A stretch of 64,000 nt of DNA from assembly GCF_002204185.1 (NCBI RefSeq), contig NZ_MXPU01000001.1, positions 124,001 through 188,000 of the forward strand, in the 5' to 3' direction. The DNA comes from Rhizobium esperanzae. Lineage in GTDB: Bacteria; Pseudomonadota; Alphaproteobacteria; Rhizobiales; Rhizobiaceae. Made by a program: the position numbers and the translations under genes. The notes beneath the pieces were generated by a model. It was given only the letters and a program-made list of their open reading frames with translations. It was not told where the DNA came from and made no database searches. This document shows, piece by piece, positions 23,956 to 32,884 of the stretch. Each line of letters opens with the position of its first letter. The first letter of the stretch is position 1.

Positions 23956-25479
23956 TCACTTCTCACCCTGCGTCCGATTGCGGTAATCGTCCAGCGAAAC
24001 CGGACGATCGGGGATCTCGATGCGGAACTGGGTGCCGACCGTCGGCTTTTCCACCAGCGCAATCGTACCGCCATGGGCGAGCACCAGTTCGCGGGCGATG
24101 GTCAGGCCGAGGCCGGTGCCGCCGGAACGGGCCGAGCCGCGGAAGGCGGCAAAGAGGTTCTGGCGCGCCTTCAGCGGCATGCCGGGGCCGGTATCGTCCA
24201 CCGTGATGCTGACGACGCTGCCGACACGCTGGGCGGAGACGGTGATGCGCCGGATGGTCCCGGGGCCGCCCTCGCCCGGTGAAGTCAGCGCCTGCAGGGC
24301 GTTGCGGCAAAGATTGTGAATGACCCGGAACAGCTGCTCGCCATCGGCATCGACCTCGAGATCGGCAGCGAACTGTTCGACAAACTCGATGCCGCTTTGC
24401 GGATCGATCGCCAGCATGTCCTTGACGTCCTGAGTCAGTCCCAGCAGCCGAACATGGCGGCGGCGCGGCGCCGATTCGCTCGCCTTGCCGTAGGACAGCA
24501 CCTCCGTCGTATAACCGACGGCGCGGTCGATGGTGCGCAGCAGCTTCGGCGCGAAGCTCTTGACCATCGGATCATCGACATCGACGAGCCGGTCCGACAT
24601 CAGCTGCGCGGAAGCCAATATGTTGCGCATATCGTGATTGATCTTGGAAACGGCGAGGCCAAGAGCGGCAAGGTTTTTTTGCTGCTTCAGCGTCTTCTGC
24701 AGCTCCATCTGCATCGAGGTGAGATTGCGGCCGGCCACCGCCAGCTCGTCACGGCCACCGTCACCGATATAGATATGGGCCGGATTCTCGGGATCGGAGG
24801 AGAATTGCTGCATGCTGCCGGTCAGCCGGCGAATCGGGCCGATCAGAATGCGGTTGATCGCAAAGAAGATCAGCGTCGCGGTGAAGAGCGAGATCAGCAC
24901 CGACAGCAGCAGCACGTTACGGGAATAAGCAAACATCGCCGTGCGCAGCGGCCGGTCCTTCATGACAACCTCGACGCCGACCTTGTTTTCACCCACCGGG
25001 CCGTAGACGCGGATCATCCTGCTGCCGCCGAAAATCAAGGTGTCGAGAGCGTCGCGGATCGCCGTCAGCGGCGGCACGTCCGTGAGGTCGTAGGATTCGT
25101 CGACGGAGGTCGGCATGTCGGTCGTTGCCAGCAGCCGCGAAGTGCCTTCCTTGCGCAGCACGATCGCCTTGGTGCCGGTCGCTTCCAGCGTCTCCTTCTG
25201 CAGGGCGCGCGGCAGCTCGATCGGCTGCAGCCCGTCGATGACGATGGCGGCGGCGGCGGCCGTGTTCAGCCTGTCCTGCAGCCAGCGCATCCGCATGCTG
25301 GCGACCGAGGGAAAGAAAATCAGGATCTCGGCGAGCATGATGAAGACGACGGTGAGCCAGAGCAGCTTGCCCGAAAGCCCGCCGAACAAGCCGGACGGGC
25401 ACCGCCCCTTGGCAGCCTCGCCGGCTGCCGGGATATCAGCCGAAGGATCTTTGCCCTGGTCTCGAACCGGCATGGTCAT
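23956..25479 (-). CDS. Membrane sensor histidine kinase
   Basis: The 507-residue protein has two membrane helices (about residues 40-60 and 187-208) flanking a periplasmic sensor region, a HAMP linker (FAINRILIGPIRRLTGSMQQ), a HisKA-type dimerisation helix with the phospho-acceptor in KINHDMRNILASAQ, and an ATPase domain with N-box VIHNLCRNALQAL, DDTGPGMP and GGTGLGLTIAREL. The H-box has Asp after His instead of the more common Glu. No response regulator gene is adjacent, so it is an orphan kinase here. Its signal is unknown. Confidence 0.88.
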   Translation of the reverse strand: MTMPVRDQGKDPSADIPAAGEAAKGRCPSGLFGGLSGKLLWLTVVFIMLAEILIFFPSVASMRMRWLQDRLNTAAAAAIVIDGLQPIELPRALQKETLEATGTKAIVLRKEGTSRLLATTDMPTSVDESYDLTDVPPLTAIRDALDTLIFGGSRMIRVYGPVGENKVGVEVVMKDRPLRTAMFAYSRNVLLLSVLISLFTATLIFFAINRILIGPIRRLTGSMQQFSSDPENPAHIYIGDGGRDELAVAGRNLTSMQMELQKTLKQQKNLAALGLAVSKINHDMRNILASAQLMSDRLVDVDDPMVKSFAPKLLRTIDRAVGYTTEVLSYGKASESAPRRRHVRLLGLTQDVKDMLAIDPQSGIEFVEQFAADLEVDADGEQLFRVIHNLCRNALQALTSPGEGGPGTIRRITVSAQRVGSVVSITVDDTGPGMPLKARQNLFAAFRGSARSGGTGLGLTIARELVLAHGGTIALVEKPTVGTQFRIEIPDRPVSLDDYRNRTQGEK

Positions 25480-25599
25480 CTCGCCCGATCGGCAGCGCTC
25501 GCCGCCCTCACCGTTGGGTTCTTATATTAGACCAAGACGCTCCGCTTTCAAATCTTTGCGAGCAGCGTCATGTCGCCACAAAGAAACGTGCACGCGAGA

Positions 25600-25740
25600 G
25601 GAGGCGGGCCCTCTCCAACCCCTCCCGACAATGGGGAGCGACTAATTTGCGGCGCCCGCGCAGCAAATGTCAGCCTTTCCGCGGATGAAGCGACGAAAGT
25701 AGGAAGCGCCGGCCCTTCCCGTGTGGGGAGGGTTTGGGGC
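25600..25740. repeat. Probable dispersed palindromic repeat
   Basis: The non-coding stretch from 25480 to 25822 contains CCCTCTCCAACCCCTCCC and, 100 bases later, CCCGTGTGGGGAGGGTTTGG, imperfect inverted copies of each other. This C/G-run style is typical of dispersed intergenic repeats in rhizobia; copy number could not be counted. Confidence 0.35.
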
Positions 25741-25776
25741 GGAATCTTTGCCCGGCACGGACCGGGCAGAAAAAAC

Positions 25777-25800
25777 TAACGCCGCCCGGAGGCGGCGTTA
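25777..25800 (-). terminator. Intrinsic terminator of the chemoreceptor gene
   Basis: The stem TAACGCCGCC / GGCGGCGTTA is perfect over 10 bp with a 4-base loop and on the minus strand is followed by GTTTTTTC, 22 bases after the chemoreceptor stop. Confidence 0.85.
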
Positions 25801-25822
25801 AAAGGCGCCTGATCAGTGGCGA

Positions 25823-27823
25823 TCAGAACTCTTCCCAGCTCTGCTCGGCTGCGGCCGCATTGCCGCCTCCGAAGGCGCGGGCGACCTTGGCGATCGCCCG
25901 GCGGGCGGGTGAGGCGACCGGCTGCCTGTGCGGCTCGTTGCGGACGAGCGTCGCGGGTGCTGGCCCGTCCGACAGCTTGAAGCGGGCGATGAGATGCACC
26001 AGCCCGTTGGCTTCGGCCGAAAGCCGGTGGGTAGCGGCGGACGTTTCCTCCACCATCGCGGCATTCTGCTGGGTCACCTGATCCATCTGATTGACGGCGG
26101 TGTTGACCTCCTTGAGGCCGGTCGACTGTTCGACCGCGGCTGTGGCGATCGAATGGATATGGTCGTTGATGGCGATGACGCGGGTGCCGATTTCCGACAG
26201 CGCCTCGCCGGTCGCCTGGACGAGCTTGACGCCGACCTGGACCTCGTCGCCCGACTTGGTGATCAGCGCCTTGATATCCTTGGCGGCCGTTGCCGAGCGC
26301 TGGGCAAGTTCGCGCACTTCCTGGGCGACCACGGCAAAGCCCTTGCCGGCCTCACCGGCGCGCGCGGCCTCGACACCGGCATTCAGCGCCAGAAGATTGG
26401 TCTGGAAGGCGATCTCATCGATGACGTTGATGATCTGGCTGATTTCGCGCGAGGCCTGTTCGATGCGGCCCATGGCCTCGACGGCATTGCGCACGACGAC
26501 GCCGGAGCGGCCGGCATTTTCCTTGGCTTCGGACACCATGACGGTTGCTTCATGCGCCCGCTCGGTGGAGTTCTGGACGACGGCGGTGATCTCGTCGAGT
26601 GCCGCCGAGGTCTGTTCGAGCGCTGCCGCCTGCTGTTCGGTGCGCTTCGACAGGTCGTCGCTGGCATTGCGCAGCTCGGCGGTGTTGCCGTTCATCGCTT
26701 CGGTCGTCTCGCGCACTTCGCGCATCGTTGCCTGCAGCGTTACGAAGCTGTTGTTGACGTTCTGCTGCAGCTCGGCGAAGGCGCCCTGGAAATTGCCGTT
26801 CATCGTCTGGGTCAGGTCGCCTTCGGCAAGGCTTGCGATGACGCGGCGGGTCTCGCCGATGCCGGCATCGACGCTCGACAGCAGCGTGTTGATGTTGCCG
26901 GCGAACTGGTTGAGGTTCTCGTCCTGATAGTCCTTGTCGATGCGGTGGCTGAAATCGCCGGCCGCAGCCGCGGCGACGACGACCGACATGCTGGACTGCA
27001 GGTCGTCGCTCTTGGCGCGCATCGCCGCTTCCTGGGCGTTCAGGCGCTTGACGGCAAGGCCGTTCTCCTTGAAGACCGCAACTGCGGCGGCCATCTCGCC
27101 GATTTCGTCCTTGCGGCCGGCAAAGGGAACTTCGGCTTCGAAATTGCCGTTTGCGACCTCCTTGATCGCGTGGGTGACACGCTTGATCGGGCGGCTCAGA
27201 TGGCTGGTGCCGATATAAAAGCCCATGCCAACCCCGGCCGCGATGCCGATGCCGGTGATGCCGAGGACGAGCATCAGCACCCAGGAACGGAAGCTCTCAA
27301 TCTCATCATTGACCGCCTGAAGCGCTGCCTTGTCGGTGGCGACCACCGCGTCGATCTCGGCCTGGAACGCCTTGCGATTGGCGCGGTTGGCCTCATTGTT
27401 GCCCTGGGCGCTGGCAGCCTCGGGACCGACTTCGGTGCCGAGCCGAGCCGTTTCCGTGCGGAAGGTGCGGAATTCGGCGGCGCGCGCCACCAGCTTGGCG
27501 AAATTGTCCTTTTCGCCCTCGGGCACGAGCGGCGCCCAGCCGGCAATGACCTTGTCGATTTCGTCGAGGCCGGCCATCAGACCCTTGGCGAAATTCGGCG
27601 TATCTTTGATCGTCTTCGCCGCATAGATGCCGCGCGATTCCATAACGACAGCGGTGACGAAACGGTTGAGGCGCTCGCCGGCATAGGCGCGGGCGGCGGC
27701 CTGCTCGTAGGCCGTGAGGTTGCGGCTGTATTCGCGCATGGCGGACAATGCCGTTGCGCCGATCAGAAGCGCCACCGCGCCCATCACGCAAACGAGCAGA
27801 TTAATTTTGCCGCGGATCTTCAA
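25823..27823 (-). CDS. Methyl-accepting chemotaxis protein with CheR-tether tail
   Basis: The 666-residue receptor has membrane helices at about residues 8-28 and 188-210, a periplasmic helical bundle sensor between them, a HAMP domain (PIKRVTHAIKEVANGNFEAE), a second HAMP-like segment, and a signalling domain with the invariant hairpin tip ([35 protein letters not shown]). It ends SWEEF, like the pentapeptide that tethers CheR/CheB. The start is a TTG at 27823 with GGAGG eight bases upstream. The ligand is unknown; no other che genes are nearby. Confidence 0.9.
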   Translation of the reverse strand: MKIRGKINLLVCVMGAVALLIGATALSAMREYSRNLTAYEQAAARAYAGERLNRFVTAVVMESRGIYAAKTIKDTPNFAKGLMAGLDEIDKVIAGWAPLVPEGEKDNFAKLVARAAEFRTFRTETARLGTEVGPEAASAQGNNEANRANRKAFQAEIDAVVATDKAALQAVNDEIESFRSWVLMLVLGITGIGIAAGVGMGFYIGTSHLSRPIKRVTHAIKEVANGNFEAEVPFAGRKDEIGEMAAAVAVFKENGLAVKRLNAQEAAMRAKSDDLQSSMSVVVAAAAAGDFSHRIDKDYQDENLNQFAGNINTLLSSVDAGIGETRRVIASLAEGDLTQTMNGNFQGAFAELQQNVNNSFVTLQATMREVRETTEAMNGNTAELRNASDDLSKRTEQQAAALEQTSAALDEITAVVQNSTERAHEATVMVSEAKENAGRSGVVVRNAVEAMGRIEQASREISQIINVIDEIAFQTNLLALNAGVEAARAGEAGKGFAVVAQEVRELAQRSATAAKDIKALITKSGDEVQVGVKLVQATGEALSEIGTRVIAINDHIHSIATAAVEQSTGLKEVNTAVNQMDQVTQQNAAMVEETSAATHRLSAEANGLVHLIARFKLSDGPAPATLVRNEPHRQPVASPARRAIAKVARAFGGGNAAAAEQSWEEF

Positions 27824-28241
27824 TGCAGTGCCTCCTAGCTACCCCAAACTGCCTGGAAAGCAAATTCCCAGCCGATGATCCGACTATCGAGGAAATTCCT
27901 TAAAGTTGGATTTCTAATATTTACGATTATGGCCAATGAAAATTAGCCATTCGGCGCCTGTCCTGGGCGCAAGTCCCTGAAAATCGGGACTTTCCATCCC
28001 GGCGGTGACAAAGTACAACCTTCTGGAGCAAAGCGAACTTCTTAACACTTGCGTGCGAAAACCACGCCCTGGTCAGCATTGCCAGTGAAATGATCTGGTA
28101 TAATTGACTTTGGCGGCCTTCATCCGTATAAGCCGCCGCACGTCCGGTCACCTAAGGCCTTCATGGCCCGCCCGTTCGAAAAACAACGCTCCTTGCATCA
28201 TGCAAATTCAAGAAGGGCCGCACTCCGCGGTGTTTAAATAA
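27824..28241. other. Divergent intergenic region, mcp / rpmH
   Basis: No gene is seen in these 418 bases. They contain the candidate rpmH promoter and a GGCGGC...GCCGCC inverted repeat overlapping it. Confidence 0.4.
28104..28132 (+). promoter_or_regulatory. Sigma-70-type promoter of rpmH-rnpA-yidC
   Basis: TTGACT (28104-28109), a 17-base spacer and TATAAG (28127-28132) form a near-consensus housekeeping promoter, giving a leader of about 100 bases before rpmH. Confidence 0.65.
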
Positions 28242-28376
28242 ATGAAGCGTACTTACCAACCATCCAAGCTTGTTCGCAAGCGTCGCCACGGCTTCCGTGC
28301 GCGCATGTCCACGAAGGGTGGCCGCAAGGTCATCGCTGCCCGCCGCGCGCAGGGCCGCAAGCGTCTTTCGGCTTAA
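28242..28376 (+). CDS. rpmH: 50S ribosomal protein L34
   Basis: The 44-residue protein reads [20 protein letters not shown]... and ends GRKRLSA, an unmistakable bacterial L34. It binds 23S rRNA in the large subunit. It is the first gene of the conserved rpmH-rnpA-yidC-engB group and is highly basic, as expected. Confidence 0.98.
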   Translation: MKRTYQPSKLVRKRRHGFRARMSTKGGRKVIAARRAQGRKRLSA

Positions 28377-28397
28377 GGCCGGGTTGCCCGGTAAGAG

Positions 28398-28799
28398 ATG
28401 GCGGGCGAAGTGACGACCAGTGAGAAGAAATATGCTGTCGGGCGGCTGAAGAGCCGCCCGCAGTTTCTTGCCGTGCGCGAGGGCGAAAAACGCCGGGGAG
28501 GACTCTTCCTTCTCGAAGTCCTCGACCGGAAGGAACCCGACAGCCAGGCCCGTGTCGGTTTCACAGTCACCAAAAAACATGGCAACGCGGTCGAACGGAA
28601 CCGCATGCGCCGCCGCCTGAAAGAGGCGGTGCGGCTTCATGCGGGATTTGCAATGCAGCCCGGACACGACTATGTGGTTGTCGCGCGCAGGGACGTGCTT
28701 GATGCGTCCTTCCAGGAATTGGCCGCGGAGCTGAAGCTTCGCGTGGAAACCAGGCCGAAACACCGGCGCTCCGGAGACGGACGCCCCAGGAACGTATGA
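28398..28799 (+). CDS. rnpA: Ribonuclease P protein component
   Basis: The 133-residue basic protein assists the RNase P RNA in trimming tRNA 5' leaders. The family signature is clear: [28 protein letters not shown], with the RNR motif, and the upstream [13 protein letters not shown] matches. It begins 21 bases after rpmH and its stop overlaps the yidC start by 4 bases (ATGA), so the genes are co-transcribed and coupled. Confidence 0.97.
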   Translation: MAGEVTTSEKKYAVGRLKSRPQFLAVREGEKRRGGLFLLEVLDRKEPDSQARVGFTVTKKHGNAVERNRMRRRLKEAVRLHAGFAMQPGHDYVVVARRDVLDASFQELAAELKLRVETRPKHRRSGDGRPRNV

Positions 28800-30589
28800 T
28801 GGAAAACAACCGCAATTATTTCATTGCGATCGCTCTCTCGGTGCTGATCGTCCTCGGCTGGCAGTTTCTCTATATGAATCCGCGCATCGAGGCCCAGCGC
28901 AAGGCGCAGGAAGCCCAGAAGGCGCAGCAGCAGACCGAGCAGGTCCAGCAGCCTACCGCCGGCGCGACGCCGGCTCCGACCAGCGGTGCAGCCCCTTCCG
29001 GCCAGGCCGTCGCAACGGCGACCCTTGAGCAGGCGCTCGCAAAGACCCCGCGTGTTGTCATCGACACCCCTGCCCTTTCCGGCTCGATCAACCTTGCCGG
29101 CGCCCGGCTCGACGACCTGAAGCTTAAGGGCTACCACGAGACCGTCGACGATTCGAGCCCGATCATCACCCTGTTCAGCCCGGCCGAAACCAAGGACGGC
29201 TACTTCACCGAGCTCGGTTATATCGGCAGCGATGCCACGGGCAGCGTTCCCGGCGCCTCGACGCTGTGGACGGCGCCGGAGGGCGCCAAGCTCACCGAGA
29301 AGACGCCGGTGACGCTCAGCTATACCAACGACAAGGGCCTGACCTTTACCCGCACGATTTCCGTCGACGAACGCTACATGTTCACGATCGCCGACAAGGT
29401 CGCAAATACCGGCCAGGCGCCCGTCTCGCTCTCCTCCTACGGCCGCGTGACACGGTACAACAAGCCGACGACCCCATCGGCCTACGTCCTGCATGAAGGT
29501 TTCATCGGCGTCATCGGCGACGACGGCCTGATCGAAACCAAATACACGGCGGCCGAGAAGGAAGCCGTAACGCCGGCAAAATCCACCGGCGGCTGGCTCG
29601 GCATTACCGACAAATACTGGGCTGCAACGATCGTTCCGCCGCAGACGTCAGCCTACGAGGCGCGTTTCTCGCATTTTGCCGACGGTCAGCCGCGCTATCA
29701 GGCCGACTACAAGGACGATGCCTTTACCGTTGCGCCCGGCCAGTCGATCGAGCTCAAGAATCTGGTCTTCGCCGGCGCCAAGGAAGTGCCCGTCATCGAC
29801 GGCTATGAGGCCAGCTATTCGATCCCGAAGTTCGACCGCCTGATCGACTGGGGCTGGTTCTATTTCATCACTAAGCCGATGTTCAAGCTGATGGACTTCT
29901 TCTTCCGCTTCTTCGGCAATTTCGGTGTCGCGATCCTGTGCACCACCATCGTCGTCAAGGCGCTGTTCTTCCCGCTCGCCAGCAAGCAGTATGCGTCGAT
30001 GGCGAACATGAAGCGCATGCAGCCGAAGATGGAGGAACTGAAGGCGAAATTCGGCGACGACCGCATGGGGCTGCAACAGGCGACGATGCAGCTCTACAAG
30101 GAAGAGAAGATCAATCCGATCGCGGGCTGCTGGCCGGTGGCGCTGCAGATCCCGATCTTCTTCTCGCTCTACAAGGTGATCTACATCACCATCGAAATGC
30201 GCCACGCGCCTTTCTTCGGCTGGATCCAGGACCTTTCGGCGCCCGATCCGACGACGATCGTCAACCTGTTCGGCCTGCTGCCCTTCACAGCGCCGACATT
30301 CCTGCATCTCGGCGTCTGGCCGCTGATCATGGGCGTCACCATGTTCCTGCAGATGCGCATGAACCCGACGCCGCCCGATCCGACGCAGGCGATGATCTTC
30401 AACTGGATGCCGCTGGTGTTCATGTTCATGCTGGCAAGCTTCCCGGCGGGCCTCGTCATTTACTGGGCCTGGAACAACACGCTCTCGGTGATCCAGCAGT
30501 CGGTGATCATGAAGCGCCACGGCGTGAAGATCGAACTCTTCGACAATCTGAGGGGTCTGTTCCGACGAAAGACGGCGCCGTCGAAGTGA
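28796..30589 (+). CDS. yidC: Membrane protein insertase YidC
   Basis: This 597-residue inner-membrane insertase has an N-terminal anchor ([20 protein letters not shown]), an Ala/Gln/Pro-rich linker, a large periplasmic beta domain and a five-helix C-terminal core starting around residue 355. The core includes [20 protein letters not shown], the coiled cytoplasmic hairpin ([20 protein letters not shown]) and the conserved Arg of the hydrophilic groove. It helps insert and fold membrane proteins with or without SecYEG. The start is MM; either ATG (28796 or 28799) may be used. Confidence 0.97.
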   Translation: MMENNRNYFIAIALSVLIVLGWQFLYMNPRIEAQRKAQEAQKAQQQTEQVQQPTAGATPAPTSGAAPSGQAVATATLEQALAKTPRVVIDTPALSGSINLAGARLDDLKLKGYHETVDDSSPIITLFSPAETKDGYFTELGYIGSDATGSVPGASTLWTAPEGAKLTEKTPVTLSYTNDKGLTFTRTISVDERYMFTIADKVANTGQAPVSLSSYGRVTRYNKPTTPSAYVLHEGFIGVIGDDGLIETKYTAAEKEAVTPAKSTGGWLGITDKYWAATIVPPQTSAYEARFSHFADGQPRYQADYKDDAFTVAPGQSIELKNLVFAGAKEVPVIDGYEASYSIPKFDRLIDWGWFYFITKPMFKLMDFFFRFFGNFGVAILCTTIVVKALFFPLASKQYASMANMKRMQPKMEELKAKFGDDRMGLQQATMQLYKEEKINPIAGCWPVALQIPIFFSLYKVIYITIEMRHAPFFGWIQDLSAPDPTTIVNLFGLLPFTAPTFLHLGVWPLIMGVTMFLQMRMNPTPPDPTQAMIFNWMPLVFMFMLASFPAGLVIYWAWNNTLSVIQQSVIMKRHGVKIELFDNLRGLFRRKTAPSK

Positions 30590-30596
30590 TGCTCTC

Positions 30597-30620
30597 AAGC
30601 CCCGCTTCGGCGGGGCTTTT
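30597..30620 (+). terminator. Intrinsic terminator after yidC
   Basis: AAGCCCCGC-TTCG-GCGGGGCTT is a stable stem with a TTCG tetraloop followed by TTCATTTTT, directly after the yidC stop. Confidence 0.88.
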
Positions 30621-30722
30621 CATTTTTGGCTGCCCATGAGCAAGACGCCTACCGCCTGAAAGCTTGACATCCGCCCGCAAAACCACGAAGCCGACAGAAA
30701 AACGAACCCGGAGAGCCCCCGT

Positions 30723-31376
30723 ATGACTGAAACCGAAAAGCCGCTCTTCGGGCACCCCTGGATTTTCATCCGTGGCGTCCCGTCGCTCAACTTCCTGCCG
30801 CCGGAGGGGCCGTCGGAAGTGGCCTTCGCCGGCCGTTCGAATGTCGGCAAGTCGTCGCTGATCAATGCGCTGGTCGGCCAGAAGGGTCTGGCGCGCACGT
30901 CGAATACCCCCGGGCGAACGCAGGAACTCAACTATTTCGTTCCGGACGGTTATTCCGGCGAAGGCGACGACCTGCCGCCGATGGCGATCGTCGACATGCC
31001 CGGTTATGGTTATGCGCAAGCGCCGAAGGAGCAGGTCGACAAATGGACGAAGCTCGTTTTCGACTATCTACGCGGCCGGGCGACGTTGAAACGCGTCTAC
31101 GTGCTGATCGACAGCCGTCACGGCATCAAGAAGAACGATGATGACGTGCTTGATCTGCTCGACAAGGCTGCTGTTTCCTACCAGCTGGTGCTGACAAAAA
31201 CGGACAAGATCAAGGCGCCGGCCGTTCCCAAGCTGCTTGCCGAGACGGCGGATAAGATCCGCAAACGCCCGGCCGCCTATCCCTTCGTGCTGTCCACCTC
31301 GTCCGAAAAGGGCGACGGGCTAGACGATCTACGTCAGGCGATCGCGGAAACTGTCGGGATCGCAAACTGGAAATAA
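30723..31376 (+). CDS. engB: Ribosome-biogenesis GTPase EngB (YihA/YsxC)
   Basis: The 217-residue GTPase has G1 [11 protein letters not shown]2 region with the conserved TPGRTQ, G3 DMPGYG and G4 TKTD. Members are essential for late assembly of the 50S subunit. It follows yidC after a terminator and about 130 bases, so it may have its own promoter. A GGAGAG site precedes the ATG. In related rhizobia I expect argB to follow directly; here argB is 4.8 kb downstream. Confidence 0.96.
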   Translation: MTETEKPLFGHPWIFIRGVPSLNFLPPEGPSEVAFAGRSNVGKSSLINALVGQKGLARTSNTPGRTQELNYFVPDGYSGEGDDLPPMAIVDMPGYGYAQAPKEQVDKWTKLVFDYLRGRATLKRVYVLIDSRHGIKKNDDDVLDLLDKAAVSYQLVLTKTDKIKAPAVPKLLAETADKIRKRPAAYPFVLSTSSEKGDGLDDLRQAIAETVGIANWK

Positions 31377-31447
31377 CCAGCCAACCCGCATTGTACTCAC
31401 CGAAACAGCTAAAAGTTTATTTTCCCGTCAAACAGAAAAACTAAAGG

Positions 31448-31476
31448 TTGACGCGGTGGAATAGGTAACCTATATA
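31448..31476 (+). promoter_or_regulatory. Promoter of the cold-shock gene
   Basis: TTGACG (31448-31453), a 17-base spacer and TATATA (31471-31476) make a near-consensus sigma-70 promoter. Transcription would start near 31483, leaving a leader of about 138 bases before cspA, as is common for thermoregulated cold-shock mRNAs. Confidence 0.7.
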
Positions 31477-31620
31477 GTGCTTATCGAATTTTGCTTGCCG
31501 GCTTGGTTATCGCGCGATTAGCACCGCGGCCTGAACGAACTTCCTTTCAAAAATCGTTACCACCATCCGCATCGCCTTCACGCCTTGCGGTTTCTCAATA
31601 TTGCTATGAAAGGGTTCATC

Positions 31621-31830
31621 ATGACCACTGGCACAGTTAAATGGTTCAACTCCACCAAGGGCTTCGGCTTCATTCAGCCCGATAATGGCGGCGCTGACGC
31701 CTTCGTCCATATCTCCGCCGTCGAGCGCGCCGGAATGCGCGAACTCGTCGAGGGTCAGAAGATCGGCTTCGATCTCGAGCGAGACCACAAGTCGGGCAAA
31801 ATGTCCGCTTGCAATCTCCAGAAGACTTAA
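31621..31830 (+). CDS. cspA: Cold-shock protein, CspA family
   Basis: The 69-residue single cold-shock domain ([20 protein letters not shown], then [13 protein letters not shown]) contains both RNP motifs (KGFGFI and VFVHI-like AFVHI). Such proteins bind single-stranded RNA and melt structure. I use the ATG at 31621; an upstream ATG at 31585 adds 12 unconserved residues. The symbol denotes the family, since rhizobia have several paralogues. Confidence 0.93.
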   Translation: MTTGTVKWFNSTKGFGFIQPDNGGADAFVHISAVERAGMRELVEGQKIGFDLERDHKSGKMSACNLQKT

Positions 31831-31892
31831 ATCGGTATCTGCTTCCCTTTGACCACGGATGTACTGGCACTGCCGGAAGCACCGATTTATTG

Positions 31893-31921
31893 AAGGCCGG
31901 GCAATCTGCCTGGCCTTTTTG
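31893..31921 (+). terminator. Intrinsic terminator after cspA
   Basis: AAGGCCGGGCA / TGCCTGGCCTT pairs over 11 positions (one G-T) and runs into TTTTTGTTTT, 63 bases after the cspA stop. It lies before the next small gene, so that gene is either attenuated or separately transcribed. Confidence 0.82.
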
Positions 31922-31960
31922 TTTTCGCTCGCAGTCGAGCCCTTCAATATCGGAGAAGAA

Positions 31961-32185
31961 ATGGCAGAAACATACAGCAAATCGCGCCAGCGGGCGGAGA
32001 TCGCCTTCGGCAACATCCAGTCCCAGTTTTTCGCGAAGAATAAGGCGATGGAAGAGCTGGAATCCCACGCCCAGTCGCAGCAGGAAAAGACGCTGCGGTT
32101 GCGTGAAGCACGGCTTGCGAAGCAACGCGACGATCGCGCCTCGGCAATGTCTGCTCTCCTTGCGAAACGTGCCAAAGCCTGCTGA
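31961..32185 (+). CDS. Small charged helical protein, unknown function
   Basis: The 74-residue product (MAETYSKSRQRAEIAFGNIQ...) is almost wholly charged and predicted helical, with AMEELESHAQSQQEKTLRLREA-type heptads. GGAGAAGA precedes the ATG at 31961. It follows cspA across a terminator hairpin. I recall similar short proteins beside cspA in rhizobia but know of no function. Confidence 0.7.
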   Translation: MAETYSKSRQRAEIAFGNIQSQFFAKNKAMEELESHAQSQQEKTLRLREARLAKQRDDRASAMSALLAKRAKAC

Positions 32186-32374
32186 TCACGGCAAAGATCG
32201 AGCCCTAGGCAGGTTGCCCGAAGACATGCCCGGGCTGCGCCGAATAGATCTCGCGCACGCACCGCACCGACCTATCCGACGCAACTTTCAAGAGGAAGTA
32301 TTCGCGGGTTCAAGAGGCGGCAACAGAACGGGCAGAGCCGTGCTGACAGTTCACTCATACCAAAGGACGCCGCA

Positions 32375-32650
32375 ATGGCAGAGGATGCGAAGGAACTTCA
32401 GTCGATCAATACAGCATGGCAGATCGCCATCCAGGAGATTTTGCGCATGGTTATCCGAGACATGTATCATGGCGGCGGCGAGGCGTCATTCAAGTCCCAT
32501 ATCAAGCGCATAGAAGAGGCAGCGGTGGACAGTATTTATACGGATTTGCGGCTGCGCGGGACGGATGAGTGGACGGAAGTTCTGGTCAAAGAAAGGGCCA
32601 GCAATTTTGTCACGACGCTGCTGACCTCGTTCACTTATGACAGGGCGTAA
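32375..32650 (+). CDS. Hypothetical protein, 91 residues
   Basis: The product (MAEDAKELQSINTAWQIAIQ...) looks like a compact helical cytoplasmic protein. I do not recognise a family and see no metal or nucleotide motif. No strong ribosome site precedes the ATG. The codon pattern resembles a real gene and the frame is unbroken between two non-coding gaps. Confidence 0.5.
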   Translation: MAEDAKELQSINTAWQIAIQEILRMVIRDMYHGGGEASFKSHIKRIEEAAVDSIYTDLRLRGTDEWTEVLVKERASNFVTTLLTSFTYDRA

Positions 32651-32884
32651 GCTCGCGACTGACGCTGACGAATGACCTTGCGCCCAATAGAGGCATGCCG
32701 ACCAGTGACGTCGACCGTCGCATTCACGGCAGCTTTGCAGAGCATCGAGATCTCCGACAGTTGCCGCATTTGAACACCGGCTGTTTAGGCGTGCGACATC
32801 GATTGTACTTGCGCCAAGAAAGCTTTTGAAGCAACGCTTGATCTCATGCTGTTGAAGAGCAGCGACGTCCGCGAGAAATCATCC

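Noticed and set aside
23622..24206. Plus-strand frame of 194 residues across the tRNA-Arg
   Set aside because: It reads through the tRNA and into the antisense of the histidine kinase; a coding gene spanning a tRNA is not credible.
28866..30598. Minus-strand frames opposite yidC
   Set aside because: They are shadows of yidC, which has full-length homology motifs and sits in the conserved rpmH-rnpA-yidC order.
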